Source: Actinomycetes bacterium
Lineage (GTDB): Bacteria > Actinomycetota > Actinomycetes > Propionibacteriales > Propionibacteriaceae
DNA length: 64,000 nucleotides
Direction of reading: 5' to 3'
Assembly: GCA_030426725.1 (NCBI GenBank)
Contig: JAUHXZ010000005.1
Coordinates: 1-64,000, forward strand
Position 1 is the first letter of the stretch. The number at the start of each line of letters is the position of its first letter. The translations under genes and the position numbers were made by a program. A model generated the notes under the pieces. It saw nothing but the letters and a program-made list of their open reading frames with translations. It had not been told where the DNA came from and made no database searches. Of the stretch, positions 38,480 through 49,117 are shown in pieces.

Positions 38480-39298
38480 TCAGATCCAGAACTCGCCGCG
38501 CCCCACGATCACCGCCGGACCGGTGAGCCGCGCCTCGTCGCCGGTGAAGTCCACCGACAGTTCACCGCCGGGCACCTGGACGACGACGCGCCCCTCGTGA
38601 CCGGAGCGGGCCCGATACGCGGCAGCGACGGCCACGACGCCCGTGCCGCAGCTCATGGTCTCGCCCACACCGCGCTCATGCACCCGCAGGCTGAGCGCTC
38701 CTGGCGCGTCGATGCGGACGAACTCGACGTTGACGCCCTCAGGGAACGCCTCCGCGGGGGTCCACCGGGGCGTGCGGTGCAGATCCAGGTCCTCGAGCGC
38801 CGTGTCCTCGCTCAGGAACACCACCGCGTGCGGGTTGCCGACGTCGACCTTGGTGGCCGGCCAGTCGGCGCCGTCCAGTGACACGGACACCTCGTCCGCG
38901 GCCACCGCGGCCCGACCGATGTCGGTGCTGATCAGCGCATGCATCGCCACTTCGACGTGCTTGACGCCGGCGCGGGTGGCGACGTCGAAGGAGCCCGAAT
39001 CCACGAGTTGCTCGTTGATCAGGTGGCGCGCGAACACCCGCAGACCGTTGCCGCACATCTCCGCGGTGGAACCGTCGGCGTTGTAGTAGTCCATGAACCA
39101 GAGCTGCGGATCGCCCTCCCACTCACGGATGCTGCCGGAGCGCACGACGCGGAGGATGCCGTCGGCCCCGATGCCGGAACGGCGGTCGCACACGGCGCGG
39201 ATGAACTCGGGGTGCATGTCGTGCATGCCGTAGGAGTCATCGAGAATGATGAAGTCATTCTTCGTGCCGTGCCCCTTGTGGAAGCTGAACCGGCGCAT
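38480..39298 (-). CDS. dapF: Diaminopimelate epimerase
   Basis: KGHGTKNDFIILDD; ADGSTAEMCGNGLRVFA; GVGETMSCGTGVVAVAA. Confidence 0.96.
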   Translation of the reverse strand: MRRFSFHKGHGTKNDFIILDDSYGMHDMHPEFIRAVCDRRSGIGADGILRVVRSGSIREWEGDPQLWFMDYYNADGSTAEMCGNGLRVFARHLINEQLVDSGSFDVATRAGVKHVEVAMHALISTDIGRAAVAADEVSVSLDGADWPATKVDVGNPHAVVFLSEDTALEDLDLHRTPRWTPAEAFPEGVNVEFVRIDAPGALSLRVHERGVGETMSCGTGVVAVAAAYRARSGHEGRVVVQVPGGELSVDFTGDEARLTGPAVIVGRGEFWI

Positions 39299-39308
39299 TC
39301 CGACCCCC

Positions 39309-40238
39309 TCACGCGTGTTCCGACCATCCTAGCGCGGCGAGAATCGCCGGGACGTTGGAGGGATCATCTGCCTCGAGCCAGGTGATCCGGGGATCCCGGC
39401 GGTACCAGCCCAACTGCTTGCGGAAGAAGGTCCTGGTGGCCCTCTTGACGGCGTCGCGCGCCTCGTCCTCCGTGCACTCACCGTCGAGGTACTCCACAAC
39501 CTGCCGGTAGCCGATCGCCCGCACCGCGGTCTCGCCCTCGCGCAGCCCGCGGCCGAGCAACCCACGCACCTCGTCGATCAGCCCCTGTCGCCACATCTCA
39601 TCGACCCGGGCGTCGATACGCCGGTCGAGCTCGGCTCTGTCGAGGGTGAGCCCGAACTGGTGCACGTCGTCGAGGGCGTAGGTCCACTTGGGCAGGGTGG
39701 GGCGATGTCCCCCCGTCAGTTCGGCGACCTCGAGGGCCCTGACGATGCGTCTGCCGTTGCCCGGCTCGATCTGCGCGGCGGAGTCCGGCGCGATGCCGGC
39801 AAGCCGGGCGTGCAGGGCCGCGGACCCGATCCGGTCGAGTTCCGCCTCCCACCTGGCGCGTATGCGGGGATCCGAACCGGGGAAATCGAAGTGGTCGAGG
39901 ATGGCCCGGCTGTACAGGGCGGAGCCGCCGACGACGATCGGGACGGTGCCCGCGGCGCGGAGCCCGGCGATCGTCCGGCGGGCCAGCTGTTGGAACTCCG
40001 CAACCGACGCCCGACGCGTGACGTCCCAGATGTCGATGAGGTGGTGCGTGACGCCGGCACGCTCCTCGAGCGACGGCTTGGCGGTGCCGATGTCCATCCC
40101 GCGGTAGACCAGCATGGAGTCGGCGTTGACGATCTCCGCGTGCACACCGCGGGCCGCCATCGCACGGGCCAGGTCGACGGCGAGCCGTGACTTACCGGTG
40201 GCGGTGGGCCCGACAAGGGCGACCAGGGGGATCTTCAC
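39309..40238 (-). CDS. miaA: tRNA dimethylallyltransferase
   Basis: LVGPTATGKSRLAVDLA; NADSMLVYRGMDIGTAKPS; RKQLGWYRRDPRITWLE. Confidence 0.96.
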   Translation of the reverse strand: MKIPLVALVGPTATGKSRLAVDLARAMAARGVHAEIVNADSMLVYRGMDIGTAKPSLEERAGVTHHLIDIWDVTRRASVAEFQQLARRTIAGLRAAGTVPIVVGGSALYSRAILDHFDFPGSDPRIRARWEAELDRIGSAALHARLAGIAPDSAAQIEPGNGRRIVRALEVAELTGGHRPTLPKWTYALDDVHQFGLTLDRAELDRRIDARVDEMWRQGLIDEVRGLLGRGLREGETAVRAIGYRQVVEYLDGECTEDEARDAVKRATRTFFRKQLGWYRRDPRITWLEADDPSNVPAILAALGWSEHA

Positions 40239-40325
40239 GTGCGCCAGTGTGCCATCAGTGGACCCCCCGTCCGGGAGGCGGGGAGCAGCGGGCATGATGG
40301 CCCCGGGGGATGAGAGGAGCCGATC

Positions 40326-40442
40326 ATGGGACTGTTCGACAAGCTGACCGACAGCAAGCCCGAGACTCAGGAGCCGGCCGGCAGCGCGCCGTCGACCTCA
40401 CCCGGGCCCCAGACGGGATCCGAGAGCTCCTCCGAGCGCTGA
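40326..40442 (+). CDS. Short ORF, 38-aa polar peptide
   Basis: MGLFDKLTDSKPETQEPAGSAPSTSPGPQTGSESSSER*, preceded by gagaggagccgatc; below the ORF-track length cutoff. Confidence 0.5.
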   Translation: MGLFDKLTDSKPETQEPAGSAPSTSPGPQTGSESSSER

Positions 40443-40445
40443 GTC

Positions 40446-41945
40446 TCAGCCGCACGCCCCCGTAACCGGAAGCGGTTCGGGCTTCCCGAGGCTGGGCATT
40501 CCGAGCCCGACGCCGACCGGGGTGGGCTCCTGTGTGGCCGCCTCCCACGCGTCACCGCCGCGGGTGCGGCGCAACGCGGTGGGCGGCTCGTCGGCGTTGA
40601 GGTGGTGGGGCGCGGCGTGGGTCACCTTCACCGTCGCGATGTCTCCCGGTCGGGGCCTCAGTGCGGGATCCTCGGGCAGGGCGACGTGGACGAGCCGGTT
40701 GTCGCGGGCACGTCCGCTCATCCGGTGGGTCGCGGCGTCCTTGCGCCCCTCACCGGTGGCGAACATCACCTCGATCTCCTTGCCGGTGAACTTCCGGTTC
40801 TCTTCCCAGGCGAGATCGTTGACGAGCGCGATGAGGCGCTCGTACCTCTCCTGGGTGACGGCCTTGGGGATCTGGTCGGGCATCGTGGCGGCCGGCGTGC
40901 CGGGCCGGATCGAGTACTGGAAGGTGAACGCGGCGGAGAATCTGGCGCGGCGCACGACGTCCATGGTGGCCTGGAAGTCCTCCTCGGTCTCCCCGGGGAA
41001 GCCGACGATGATGTCGGTTGTGATGGCGGCCTCCGGCATCGCGGCACGGACGCGGTCCAGGATGCCGAGGAAGCGCTCGGACCGGTAGGAGCGCCGCATG
41101 GCCTTGAGCACGCGGTCCGAGCCGGACTGCAGCGGCATGTGGAGCTGGGGCATGACGTTGGGCGTCTCGGCCATCGCCTCGATGACGTCGTCGGTGAAGT
41201 CCTTGGGATGCGGTGACGTGAAGCGTACGCGCTCGAGACCGTCGATGCCGCCGCAGGCCCGCAGCAGCTTGGCGAAGGCCTGTCGGTCCCCGAACTCGAC
41301 GCCGTAGGCGTTGACGTTCTGGCCGAGCAGCGTGATCTCCTGCACACCCTGGGCCACGAGCATCTCGATCTCAGCGAGGATGTCGCCCGGCCGGCGGTCG
41401 GTTTCCTTCCCCCGCAGGGCGGGCACGATGCAGAAGGTGCAGGTGTTGTTGCAGCCGACCGACACCGACACCCAGGCGGAGTAGGGCGACTCGCGACGGC
41501 TCGGCAGGTTGCTCGGGAAGGTCTCGAGGGCCTCCTTGATCTCGATCTGCGCCTCGCGCTCGACCCGCGCGCGTTCGAGCAGCGTCGGCAGCGATCCCAC
41601 GTTGTTGGTCCCGAAGACCACGTCCACCCAAGGCGCCTTCTTGAGGATGAGGTCGCGGTCCTTCTGCGCCATGCATCCGCCGACGGCGATCTGCAGGTCC
41701 GGCCGGTCCGACTTGATGCGCGCCATGTGTCCGAGGTTGCCGTACAGCCGGTTGTCGGCGTTCTCCCGGACGGCGCAGGTGTTGAACACGACGACGTCGG
41801 CCCCGGCGCCGAGCTGCTCGGTCGTCGCCGACTCGTCGGCACGCGTCAGTCCGGACTCCTCCAGGAGCCCGCTGATGCGCTCGGAATCGTGGACGTTCAT
41901 CTGGCACCCGTAGGTGATGACGTTGTAGGTGCGTGGGTCAGCCAT
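40446..41945 (-). CDS. miaB: tRNA-2-methylthio-N6-dimethylallyladenosine synthase
   Basis: [33 protein letters not shown] radical SAM; TRAM domain. Confidence 0.97.
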   Translation of the reverse strand: MADPRTYNVITYGCQMNVHDSERISGLLEESGLTRADESATTEQLGAGADVVVFNTCAVRENADNRLYGNLGHMARIKSDRPDLQIAVGGCMAQKDRDLILKKAPWVDVVFGTNNVGSLPTLLERARVEREAQIEIKEALETFPSNLPSRRESPYSAWVSVSVGCNNTCTFCIVPALRGKETDRRPGDILAEIEMLVAQGVQEITLLGQNVNAYGVEFGDRQAFAKLLRACGGIDGLERVRFTSPHPKDFTDDVIEAMAETPNVMPQLHMPLQSGSDRVLKAMRRSYRSERFLGILDRVRAAMPEAAITTDIIVGFPGETEEDFQATMDVVRRARFSAAFTFQYSIRPGTPAATMPDQIPKAVTQERYERLIALVNDLAWEENRKFTGKEIEVMFATGEGRKDAATHRMSGRARDNRLVHVALPEDPALRPRPGDIATVKVTHAAPHHLNADEPPTALRRTRGGDAWEAATQEPTPVGVGLGMPSLGKPEPLPVTGACG

Positions 41946-42009
41946 GGTGAGCCCATGCTAATCGGCGCCGGGCGGACGGCCGAAACACGCCTTGTCGTAG
42001 GCTCAGCGC

Positions 42010-42888
42010 ATGACCTTGAACCCCACTGGACAGCAGTACTCCATCAGCGACGGACGCTTCACCGCCGTGGTCACCGAGATCGGCGCGACGCTGCGCAGTC
42101 TCACCCTGGACGGCCAGGAGGTGCTGTGGACCTTTGCGGAGGACCAGGCCCCGCTGAGCTCGATGGGGCGGCAGCTCCTGCCCTGGCCGAACCGGATCCG
42201 CGACGGCCGCTACACGTTCGACGGCGTCGAGTACCAGCTGCCCATCACCGAGGTCCCCCGCCACACGGCCCTCCACGGCCTGAATGAGGGTGTGGCCTGG
42301 GACCTGGAGAGCCACACCGCCGATGAAGTGGTGCTGACCTCGCGGTACTACCCCCAGGCCGGATGGAACGCCGTTCTCGAGGCCCGCATCGGGCACCGCG
42401 TCGGCGACGACGGCCTCACGGTGACCGTGGAGGTCGCCAACGTCGGCGCCACCCGCGCCCCATACGGCTACGGGGCCCACCCGTACCTGGCCGCGGACCT
42501 CTCGACGGCCGAACTGAAGCTGCCGTTCGCGAAGGAGCTTCTGGTCGACCCGGAGCGGCTGCTGCCGATCGAACTCGCCGACGTCACCGCCGAGCACGAC
42601 TTCCGCGAGACCCGGGCCATTGGCGACACCTGGTTCGACACCGCGCTGGCGGGCGTCGAGGGCCCCTGGGAGCTCTCGTTGAGCACCGGCGACCACACGG
42701 TCACGCTGTGGGCTGACGAAACGCTCCCCTGGGGCCAGGTCTACACCCACCCGGACCGCATCGCGCTCGCTGTCGAACCCATGACCTGCGGACCCGACGC
42801 GTTCAACGAAGGGCCCACCCATGACGGTCTCATCGTCCTGGAGCCGGGCGAGACGTCCCGCTCCGTATGGGGGTTCCGAGTCTCCTGA
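42010..42888 (+). CDS. Aldose 1-epimerase family protein
   Basis: GRQLLPWPNRIRDGRYTFDG; RHTALHGLNEG; YGAHPYLAAD. Confidence 0.87.
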   Translation: MTLNPTGQQYSISDGRFTAVVTEIGATLRSLTLDGQEVLWTFAEDQAPLSSMGRQLLPWPNRIRDGRYTFDGVEYQLPITEVPRHTALHGLNEGVAWDLESHTADEVVLTSRYYPQAGWNAVLEARIGHRVGDDGLTVTVEVANVGATRAPYGYGAHPYLAADLSTAELKLPFAKELLVDPERLLPIELADVTAEHDFRETRAIGDTWFDTALAGVEGPWELSLSTGDHTVTLWADETLPWGQVYTHPDRIALAVEPMTCGPDAFNEGPTHDGLIVLEPGETSRSVWGFRVS

Positions 42889-42901
42889 GCCCCGGCCCGG
42901 G

Positions 42902-44509
42902 TCAGTGGGCGGTCTCGGTGGCGCGCGATTCCCGCACCACCGTGATCTTGATCTGGCCCGGGTAGCTGAGGTTCCGCTCGACCTCGGCGGCGATGTCTCG
43001 CGCCAGTGCGTGGGCGCCGGCATCGTCGACGTGGTCCGGGGACACCATGATGCGCACTTCGCGTCCCGCCTGCATGGCGTAGGCGCGCAGGACGCCCTCG
43101 TGCGCTGTGGCGATCCCCTCGAGGTTCTCCATGCGCTCGACGTAGGCCTCGAGCGACTCCCGGCGGGCCCCCGGACGCGACCCCGAGATCGCGTCGGCCG
43201 CCTGAGTGAGGATGGCTTCGACCGTCCGGGGCTCGACCTCGTTGTGGTGGGCTTCCACGGCGTGCACGACGTCCTCGTTCTCGCCGTGGCGACGCAGTAG
43301 CTCCGCCCCGATGAGGGCATGCGGCCCCTCGACCTCGTGCGTGAGGGCCTTGCCGATGTCGTGGAGGAACGCGGCTCGCTTGCATTGTGCGACGTCGAGG
43401 CCGAGCTCGGCCGCCATCACCCCCGCGAGGTGGGCGCACTCGACGAGGTGACGCAGCACGTTCTGCCCGTATGAGGTGCGGTAGGCCAGAGCGCCGAGGG
43501 TGGGGATGAGGTCCGGATGCAGGTCCACGATGCCGACCTCCGCCAGCGCGTCCTCCGCCGCCCGCTCGATTCGCTCGTGGATACGGCGCTCGTTGCGCTC
43601 GAACACCTCCTCGATCCGCGCCGGATGGATCCTGCCGTCGGCGACGAGATCGACAAGCGTCAGCCGGGCGGTCTCGCGGCGGACGGGGTCGAAGCTGCTC
43701 AGGAGGACGGACTCGGGGGTGTCGTCGATGAGGACGTTGACGCCCGTGATCTGCTCGAAAGCGCGGATGTTCCTGCCCTCGCGGCCGATAATCCGGCCCT
43801 TCATATCGTCGCTGGGCAGGTCGACCGTTGACACTACCGACTCGGTGGTCTGCTCCGAGGCGACGCGTTGGATGGCGGTGACGATGACGGATCGGGCCAG
43901 CGAGTCCGCCTCCCGTTTCGCGGTGCTCTCGATGTCCCGTGCCAGCGCCGTCGCCGTGAGCTTCGCCTGGCGCTCCGCCTCCGCCAGGACCTCGGTGCGC
44001 GCCTCGGCGACCGTGAGGTTCGCGACGCGCTCGAGTTCGGTGTGAACCTGGTCGCGCTCGGCCCGGAGGGCCTCGCGCTGCTCGTGCAGATTGACCCGCT
44101 GGCTCTCCAACCGCTGGGCCCGGGCCTCCAGCCCCTCCGCCTCGGCCGCGACGCGATCCTCGCGTTCGTGCAGCCGGGACTCGCGACGTTCCTGGGCCGC
44201 CCGGCCCTCGCGGAGCTCATTGCGCTGCGAGGTGAGCGAGGTCTCCATCTCGGCGCGACGCCGCTCCACGTCCTCCATTGCCTCGCGGGCGCGCTCCTGG
44301 GCCTGGACGAGGAGCCGCTCAGCGTCGGCGCGCATCGCGTCGGCCGCCACCTGCGCGGACTCCCTGATCGATGCCATGTCCGCCCGGGACCGCCGCTCCC
44401 ATCTGTCGCGTTCGGCCTGGGTCCTCGCCGTGGCGCGCCACAGCAGCCAGGACAGGACGACCACGCCGATGACGGCCACGCCTGCGACGATCCATCCGAT
44501 CTGGGGCAT
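42902..44509 (-). CDS. rny: Ribonuclease Y
   Basis: N-terminal TM and coiled coil, GRIIGREGRNIRAFEQITGVN KH domain, HD domain AAFLHDIGKALTHEVEGPHA. Confidence 0.95.
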   Translation of the reverse strand: MPQIGWIVAGVAVIGVVVLSWLLWRATARTQAERDRWERRSRADMASIRESAQVAADAMRADAERLLVQAQERAREAMEDVERRRAEMETSLTSQRNELREGRAAQERRESRLHEREDRVAAEAEGLEARAQRLESQRVNLHEQREALRAERDQVHTELERVANLTVAEARTEVLAEAERQAKLTATALARDIESTAKREADSLARSVIVTAIQRVASEQTTESVVSTVDLPSDDMKGRIIGREGRNIRAFEQITGVNVLIDDTPESVLLSSFDPVRRETARLTLVDLVADGRIHPARIEEVFERNERRIHERIERAAEDALAEVGIVDLHPDLIPTLGALAYRTSYGQNVLRHLVECAHLAGVMAAELGLDVAQCKRAAFLHDIGKALTHEVEGPHALIGAELLRRHGENEDVVHAVEAHHNEVEPRTVEAILTQAADAISGSRPGARRESLEAYVERMENLEGIATAHEGVLRAYAMQAGREVRIMVSPDHVDDAGAHALARDIAAEVERNLSYPGQIKITVVRESRATETAH

Positions 44510-44761
44510 GCCGTCTCCTCCTCATGTGAACCTGACGGTCACCGGGCGCACCGCACACACCGCAAGGAAGACACGCCAGACCCGAGGGTCGGGCAAGCGC
44601 GACGGCGCGCTGCCGCCACGAGAGATTCACACAGCGACCGGAGCCACTGGCCTAGTGTCATTCGATGCGCCCGGACGAACCGGGCGACGGGTTTATGCGG
44701 GGTCCGGAGACCTTGCCGCCGAGCCTATTCCTGCCCTGTGGAAAACTCAACCGGCCCGCGC

Positions 44762-45268
44762 TCAGTCCAGAGGGTCCTCCGACCGCTCGAGGACCTCGTC
44801 GGTAACGGAGGTGACGATGCCCGATGGAAAGCCTCGGCGGGCCAGGACGCCCATGAGCCGGCGACGCGCCACGTGGGGCTCCAGCCCGCTCATGGACCGC
44901 GCCCGCCGCTCGGCGAGCCTCAGCGCCGCGTCCCTCTCGTCCTCCCGGGTGAGTGACGAGAGGACCTCGTCGGCGACCTCCCGGTCCACTCCCTTCTGCT
45001 GCAGTTCCTGCCGGATCCGGCGGCTGCCACGCAGACCGAACTCGGAGCGGGACGCCGTCAGGGAGGCGGCGAACGCGGCATCGTCGACGAGACCGACTTC
45101 CCGGAAGCGGCCGAGAACCTCCTCGGCCACATCCTCGGGCACGTTGCGCTTGGCCATGGCCGTGCGCAGCTCATGGACAGACCGTTGACGGACGTTGAGC
45201 TGGTCCAGGGCGATCTTGCGGGCGACCTCGAGCTGGGTGGCCCGCTCCGGGTCAGAAGTCAACTTCAC
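44762..45268 (-). CDS. recX: Regulatory protein RecX
   Basis: [35 protein letters not shown]; overlaps recA 3' end. Confidence 0.92.
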   Translation of the reverse strand: MKLTSDPERATQLEVARKIALDQLNVRQRSVHELRTAMAKRNVPEDVAEEVLGRFREVGLVDDAAFAASLTASRSEFGLRGSRRIRQELQQKGVDREVADEVLSSLTREDERDAALRLAERRARSMSGLEPHVARRRLMGVLARRGFPSGIVTSVTDEVLERSEDPLD

Positions 45269-46295
45269 CGGTTTCTGGGTTCACGCCCTCGGGGACCTCG
45301 GCCTTGTCCACCCCGAGGTGCAACCGGACGCGACGTTCGATCTCGGCTGCGACATCCGGGTTGTTGCGCAGGAAGTTGCGGGCGTTCTCCTTGCCCTGCC
45401 CCAACTGGTCCGACTCGTAGGTGAACCAGGCTCCCGCCTTGCGGATGATGCCGGCGTCCACACCCATGTCGATGAGGCTGCCCTCCCGCGAGATCCCCTG
45501 TCCGTAGATGATGTCGAACTCGGCCTGCTTGAAGGGCGGGGCCACTTTGTTCTTGACGACCTTGACCCGGGTGCGGTTGCCCACCATCTCGGTGCCGTCC
45601 TTGAGGGTCTCGATGCGCCGGACGTCCATGCGGACCGAGGAGTAGAACTTGAGCGCCCGGCCACCGGTGGTGGTTTCCGGGCTGCCGAACATCACGCCGA
45701 TCTTTTCGCGCAGCTGGTTGATGAAGATGGCCGTGGTGTTGCTGGACTTCAACGCGCCGGTCATCTTGCGCAGCGCCTGGGACATCAGCCGGGCCTGGAG
45801 TCCCACGTGGGAGTCCCCCATCTCGCCCTCGATCTCCGCGCGCGGCGTGAGAGCCGCGACGGAGTCCACGACGATGAGCGACAGGGCCCCCGACCGGACC
45901 AGAGTGTCCGCGATCTCGAGTGCCTGCTCGCCGTTGTCCGGCTGGGACACGAGCAGCTCGTCGGTGTTGACGCCCAGCTTCTGCGCATAGTCCGGGTCCA
46001 GCGCGTGCTCGGCGTCGATGAAGGCACAGATGCCGCCGTCGCGCTGTGCGTTGGCGATGGCATGGAGCGCCACGGTGGTCTTACCGCTGGACTCGGGGCC
46101 GTAGATCTCGACGATCCGGCCGCGTGGCAGCCCGCCGATGCCGAGCGCCGCATCGAGTGCCACCGATCCCGTGGGGATCACGTCGATGGGCTGGCGCACG
46201 CCCTCGCCGAGACGCATCACGGAGCCCTTGCCGTGAGCCTTCTCGATCTGGGCCAGCGCAGCCTCTAGAGCCTTGGTACGGTCCGCAACGGCCAT
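45252..46295 (-). CDS. recA: Recombinase RecA
   Basis: [67 protein letters not shown]. Confidence 0.99.
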   Translation of the reverse strand: MAVADRTKALEAALAQIEKAHGKGSVMRLGEGVRQPIDVIPTGSVALDAALGIGGLPRGRIVEIYGPESSGKTTVALHAIANAQRDGGICAFIDAEHALDPDYAQKLGVNTDELLVSQPDNGEQALEIADTLVRSGALSLIVVDSVAALTPRAEIEGEMGDSHVGLQARLMSQALRKMTGALKSSNTTAIFINQLREKIGVMFGSPETTTGGRALKFYSSVRMDVRRIETLKDGTEMVGNRTRVKVVKNKVAPPFKQAEFDIIYGQGISREGSLIDMGVDAGIIRKAGAWFTYESDQLGQGKENARNFLRNNPDVAAEIERRVRLHLGVDKAEVPEGVNPETGEVDF

Positions 46296-46416
46296 GGGGA
46301 TTCCTCTCTGACTGGACCGGAGAACGGCCAGGTGAACTGTCATCGTCACTCTAGGCAGCGGCACCGACGTTTTCCCGTCCGTGTCGCCCGCTGTGGAGAA
46401 CTACCCCCCAGGCTAG

Positions 46417-46432
46417 CCGAACATCCGTTCGA
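46417..46432. promoter_or_regulatory. LexA/SOS box upstream of recA
   Basis: ccgaacatccgttcga, 122 bp upstream of recA ATG. Confidence 0.8.
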
Positions 46433-46456
46433 TTGACAGCGACACGCGAGTGTCAT

Positions 46457-46651
46457 TCACCTCAGAACGTCGGGCAGTTCCAACTGCCGCCACACCGCGC
46501 GCCAGACCTTCTTGCAGGGCTGTCCGGCTACGAGCGCGTCCCGCACCGTGCGCCCTCCCAGGTCGGCGAGTACGACCTGATCGGCCCACACGGCCGCATA
46601 GCCATCGGGCAGGACCTCGTCCATCCGGCGCCACAACTCGACCTCTCGCAC
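46457..46651 (-). CDS. DUF3046 family protein
   Basis: VREVELWRRMDEVLPDGYAAVWADQVVLADLGGRTVRDALVAGQPCKKVWRAVWRQLELPDVLR; conserved actinobacterial neighbour of recA. Confidence 0.85.
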   Translation of the reverse strand: MREVELWRRMDEVLPDGYAAVWADQVVLADLGGRTVRDALVAGQPCKKVWRAVWRQLELPDVLR

Positions 46652-46791
46652 GCAGCCACCGTACCCGCCCCGGCCCCCGCCGGCCATCCTGCACAGTTGG
46701 CGCCTGGACTGATCGTTTCGCCGCGTCAGCCGCGCAGTATCATGAGCAGAACTGATCAGCGGTCGAGCCCCCGAGCGAGTGGAGCACTGTC

Positions 46792-47586
46792 ATGAACGCA
46801 CCTGGAGTCCCGTCACACAAGCGTTCGGACCGGATGGTGGCGCTCCTGGCGATGTTGAACGACAGGGGCCCCATGGCCCTGACCCAACTCGCCGAGTCCC
46901 TCCACGCCTCCCCGGCGACGATCCGTCGGGACGTCGCCGTCCTCGCCTCGCAAGGGCTGCTGGAACGCACCCACGGCGGGGCGCGTCCGGTGAAGGGAAA
47001 CCGTGAGTTGCCGGTCCGCCTCCGCGACGGGCGCAACCAGGAGGCGAAGCGCCGCATCGCAGCCGTGGTGGCCGGCCTCATTCCCGCGGGCAAACACGCG
47101 ATCGGGCTGACAGGTGGCACGACGACCGCCGAGGTGCTCCGCGCCCTCCGGTCCCGCGACGACCTGACGATCATCACCAACTCCGTCAGCATCGGCCTCG
47201 AGGCCGCGGAACTCGGTCAGGACCGGGTCCTCATCGCGGGAGGGGTGCTGAGGCCGAACTCGCTGGAACTGGTCGGCTCGCTCGCGGAACAGACGATGAA
47301 GCTGGTCAACGTCGGCACTGCGGTCATCGGCGTCGACGGCATATCGGTCGCAGAGGGACTCACCACGCACGACGAGATCGAGGCGCGGACCAACTACGCG
47401 ATGATCGAACGCTCACAGCGGGTGATCGTCGCGGTCGACTCCTCGAAGGTGGGCATCCCCACCCTGGCGAAGATGGCCGACATCACGGAGATCCAGGCTC
47501 TCGTCACGGACTCCGGGGCGCCCGAGGACGAACTTCAGCGGCTCCGCGACGCCGGCGTGGACGTGCATATCGTCGACGCCGACTGA
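46792..47586 (+). CDS. DeoR/GlpR family transcriptional regulator
   Basis: MALTQLAESLHASPATIRRDVAVLASQGLLERTHGGARP; DLTIITNSVSIGLEAAE; LTTHDEIEARTNYAMIERSQRVIVAVDSSKVG. Confidence 0.9.
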   Translation: MNAPGVPSHKRSDRMVALLAMLNDRGPMALTQLAESLHASPATIRRDVAVLASQGLLERTHGGARPVKGNRELPVRLRDGRNQEAKRRIAAVVAGLIPAGKHAIGLTGGTTTAEVLRALRSRDDLTIITNSVSIGLEAAELGQDRVLIAGGVLRPNSLELVGSLAEQTMKLVNVGTAVIGVDGISVAEGLTTHDEIEARTNYAMIERSQRVIVAVDSSKVGIPTLAKMADITEIQALVTDSGAPEDELQRLRDAGVDVHIVDAD

Positions 47587-47608
47587 CGGACGTGGATCGC
47601 CGGGGGCC

Positions 47609-47884
47609 TCAGGCGGCCACCGGCACGCGCGCGGACCGCTCGGCCTCCAGCGCCGCGAGCTTGCCGCTGATCGCGGTCATGAGCTCCGAGAGCGACACGT
47701 CCAACGCCGAAGCGACGGCGAAGAGCACTTCGCTCGACGCCTCCTTGTGACCGCGCTCGATCTCCGAGAGGTATCCAAGGGACACCATGCTCGCGACGGA
47801 GACCTCTCGCAGGGTCATGCCGGCGCACATCCGGAGTTCCCGGAGAGTCTCGCCCATCACCTTACGAATCAGAATCGTCTTCAC
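47609..47884 (-). CDS. clgR: XRE-family regulator ClgR
   Basis: [52 protein letters not shown]; pgsA-cinA-clgR neighbourhood. Confidence 0.85.
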   Translation of the reverse strand: MKTILIRKVMGETLRELRMCAGMTLREVSVASMVSLGYLSEIERGHKEASSEVLFAVASALDVSLSELMTAISGKLAALEAERSARVPVAA

Positions 47885-47931
47885 AGCCAACGTCCCTACC
47901 GGCGGACCCTGTGCCCACCCTCGGACGGTGC

Positions 47932-47958
47932 AACCGACATCACGGGGACTTTGTTCCC
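47932..47958 (-). promoter_or_regulatory. Putative ECF (SigH/SigR/SigE-type) promoter of clgR
   Basis: Minus strand GGGAAC (47958-47953), 18 nt, GTT (47934-47932). Confidence 0.55.
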
Positions 47959-47987
47959 GGGTTCTCGGAAGAATTCCCGAACCTCTC

Positions 47988-48467
47988 CTACAGCACGCGC
48001 AGCAGCATTTCGAACACGTGCTCGGTGGCGGCACGGCGGATGTCCTCCCGGTCACCCTCGAAGTGCCTGACCTCCGTGTACTGCGGAGGCGGCGACATGC
48101 CAACCCGTGGTCCGACGACCGCGAACCACACCGTCCCGACCTTGACGCCGTCGGTCTCGGTGGGCCCGGCGACGCCGGTGGTGGCCACCCCCCAGTCCGC
48201 GAGGCACCGGCTCTGCGCCCCGACCGCCATCTGGAGGGCGGTGAGCTCGTTGACGACGCCCTCGGACTGGATCAGTTCCTCGTCGACGCCGGCCAGCCGG
48301 CTCTTGAGATCTCGGGCGTAGGTGATGAGCCCTCCGCGGTACACGGCCGAGGCCCCCGGCACGGTAGTGATGGCCGCCCCGACTCCCCCGCCGGTGAGCG
48401 ACTCGCACGTCGCGAGCGTCACCTCACGGTGGGCCATCTTCTTGATCACGTCGGCGGCCAGCGACAT
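47988..48467 (-). CDS. CinA C-terminal domain (nicotinamide-nucleotide amidohydrolase)
   Basis: [50 protein letters not shown]. Confidence 0.92.
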   Translation of the reverse strand: MSLAADVIKKMAHREVTLATCESLTGGGVGAAITTVPGASAVYRGGLITYARDLKSRLAGVDEELIQSEGVVNELTALQMAVGAQSRCLADWGVATTGVAGPTETDGVKVGTVWFAVVGPRVGMSPPPQYTEVRHFEGDREDIRRAATEHVFEMLLRVL

Positions 48468-48496
48468 CGGGAGCCTCCTCGGTCCGTTGCGTCGGC

Positions 48497-49117
48497 TCAG
48501 CCTACCTGCTCGGCCTTGCCCTCACGGCGGATCTTCCAGGCGCTCCAGAGGTAGTCGAAGCCGGTGACGACGGTGAGAATGAGCGCCGCCCACATCAGCA
48601 CCCAGGCGACGATCTGGAGCCACTCCGGCAGGAACGGCAGACCGAAGCTGAACAGGATCAGGGCGAGCGTCTGGGTGAGGGTCTTGGCCTTGCCGCCCTT
48701 GTTGGCCGCCATGATCCCGTACTTCGCGATCGCCGCCCGCACCCAGGTGATGCCCCATTCGCGCACGAGAATGATGATGGTGAAGAACCAGGGCAGGCCG
48801 CCCTCGATGTCCATCGGCCAGTCATAGATACTCAGCGACACGAACGCGGCGCCAGTGAGCGCCTTGTCGGCGACCGGGTCCCACAGTTTTCCGAAGTCGG
48901 TCACGAGGTTCCGCGACCGGGCGATGTACCCGTCCGCGAGATCCGTGAGCATCGCCACCACGAACACGATGGTGGCGGCCAGCCGCCAGCCCATGTCCTC
49001 GGGGCCCATGAACATCAGCACCACGTAGACGGGGACCAGGAAGATCCGGATTACCGTCAGGACGTTGGGCACGTTCCAGTTGCTCGGCTTGTCAGTTGCC
49101 CTTCGGGGTTCGGTCAC
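48497..49117 (-). CDS. pgsA: CDP-diacylglycerol-glycerol-3-phosphate 3-phosphatidyltransferase
   Basis: [52 protein letters not shown]-alcohol motif. Confidence 0.95.
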   Translation of the reverse strand: MTEPRRATDKPSNWNVPNVLTVIRIFLVPVYVVLMFMGPEDMGWRLAATIVFVVAMLTDLADGYIARSRNLVTDFGKLWDPVADKALTGAAFVSLSIYDWPMDIEGGLPWFFTIIILVREWGITWVRAAIAKYGIMAANKGGKAKTLTQTLALILFSFGLPFLPEWLQIVAWVLMWAALILTVVTGFDYLWSAWKIRREGKAEQVG

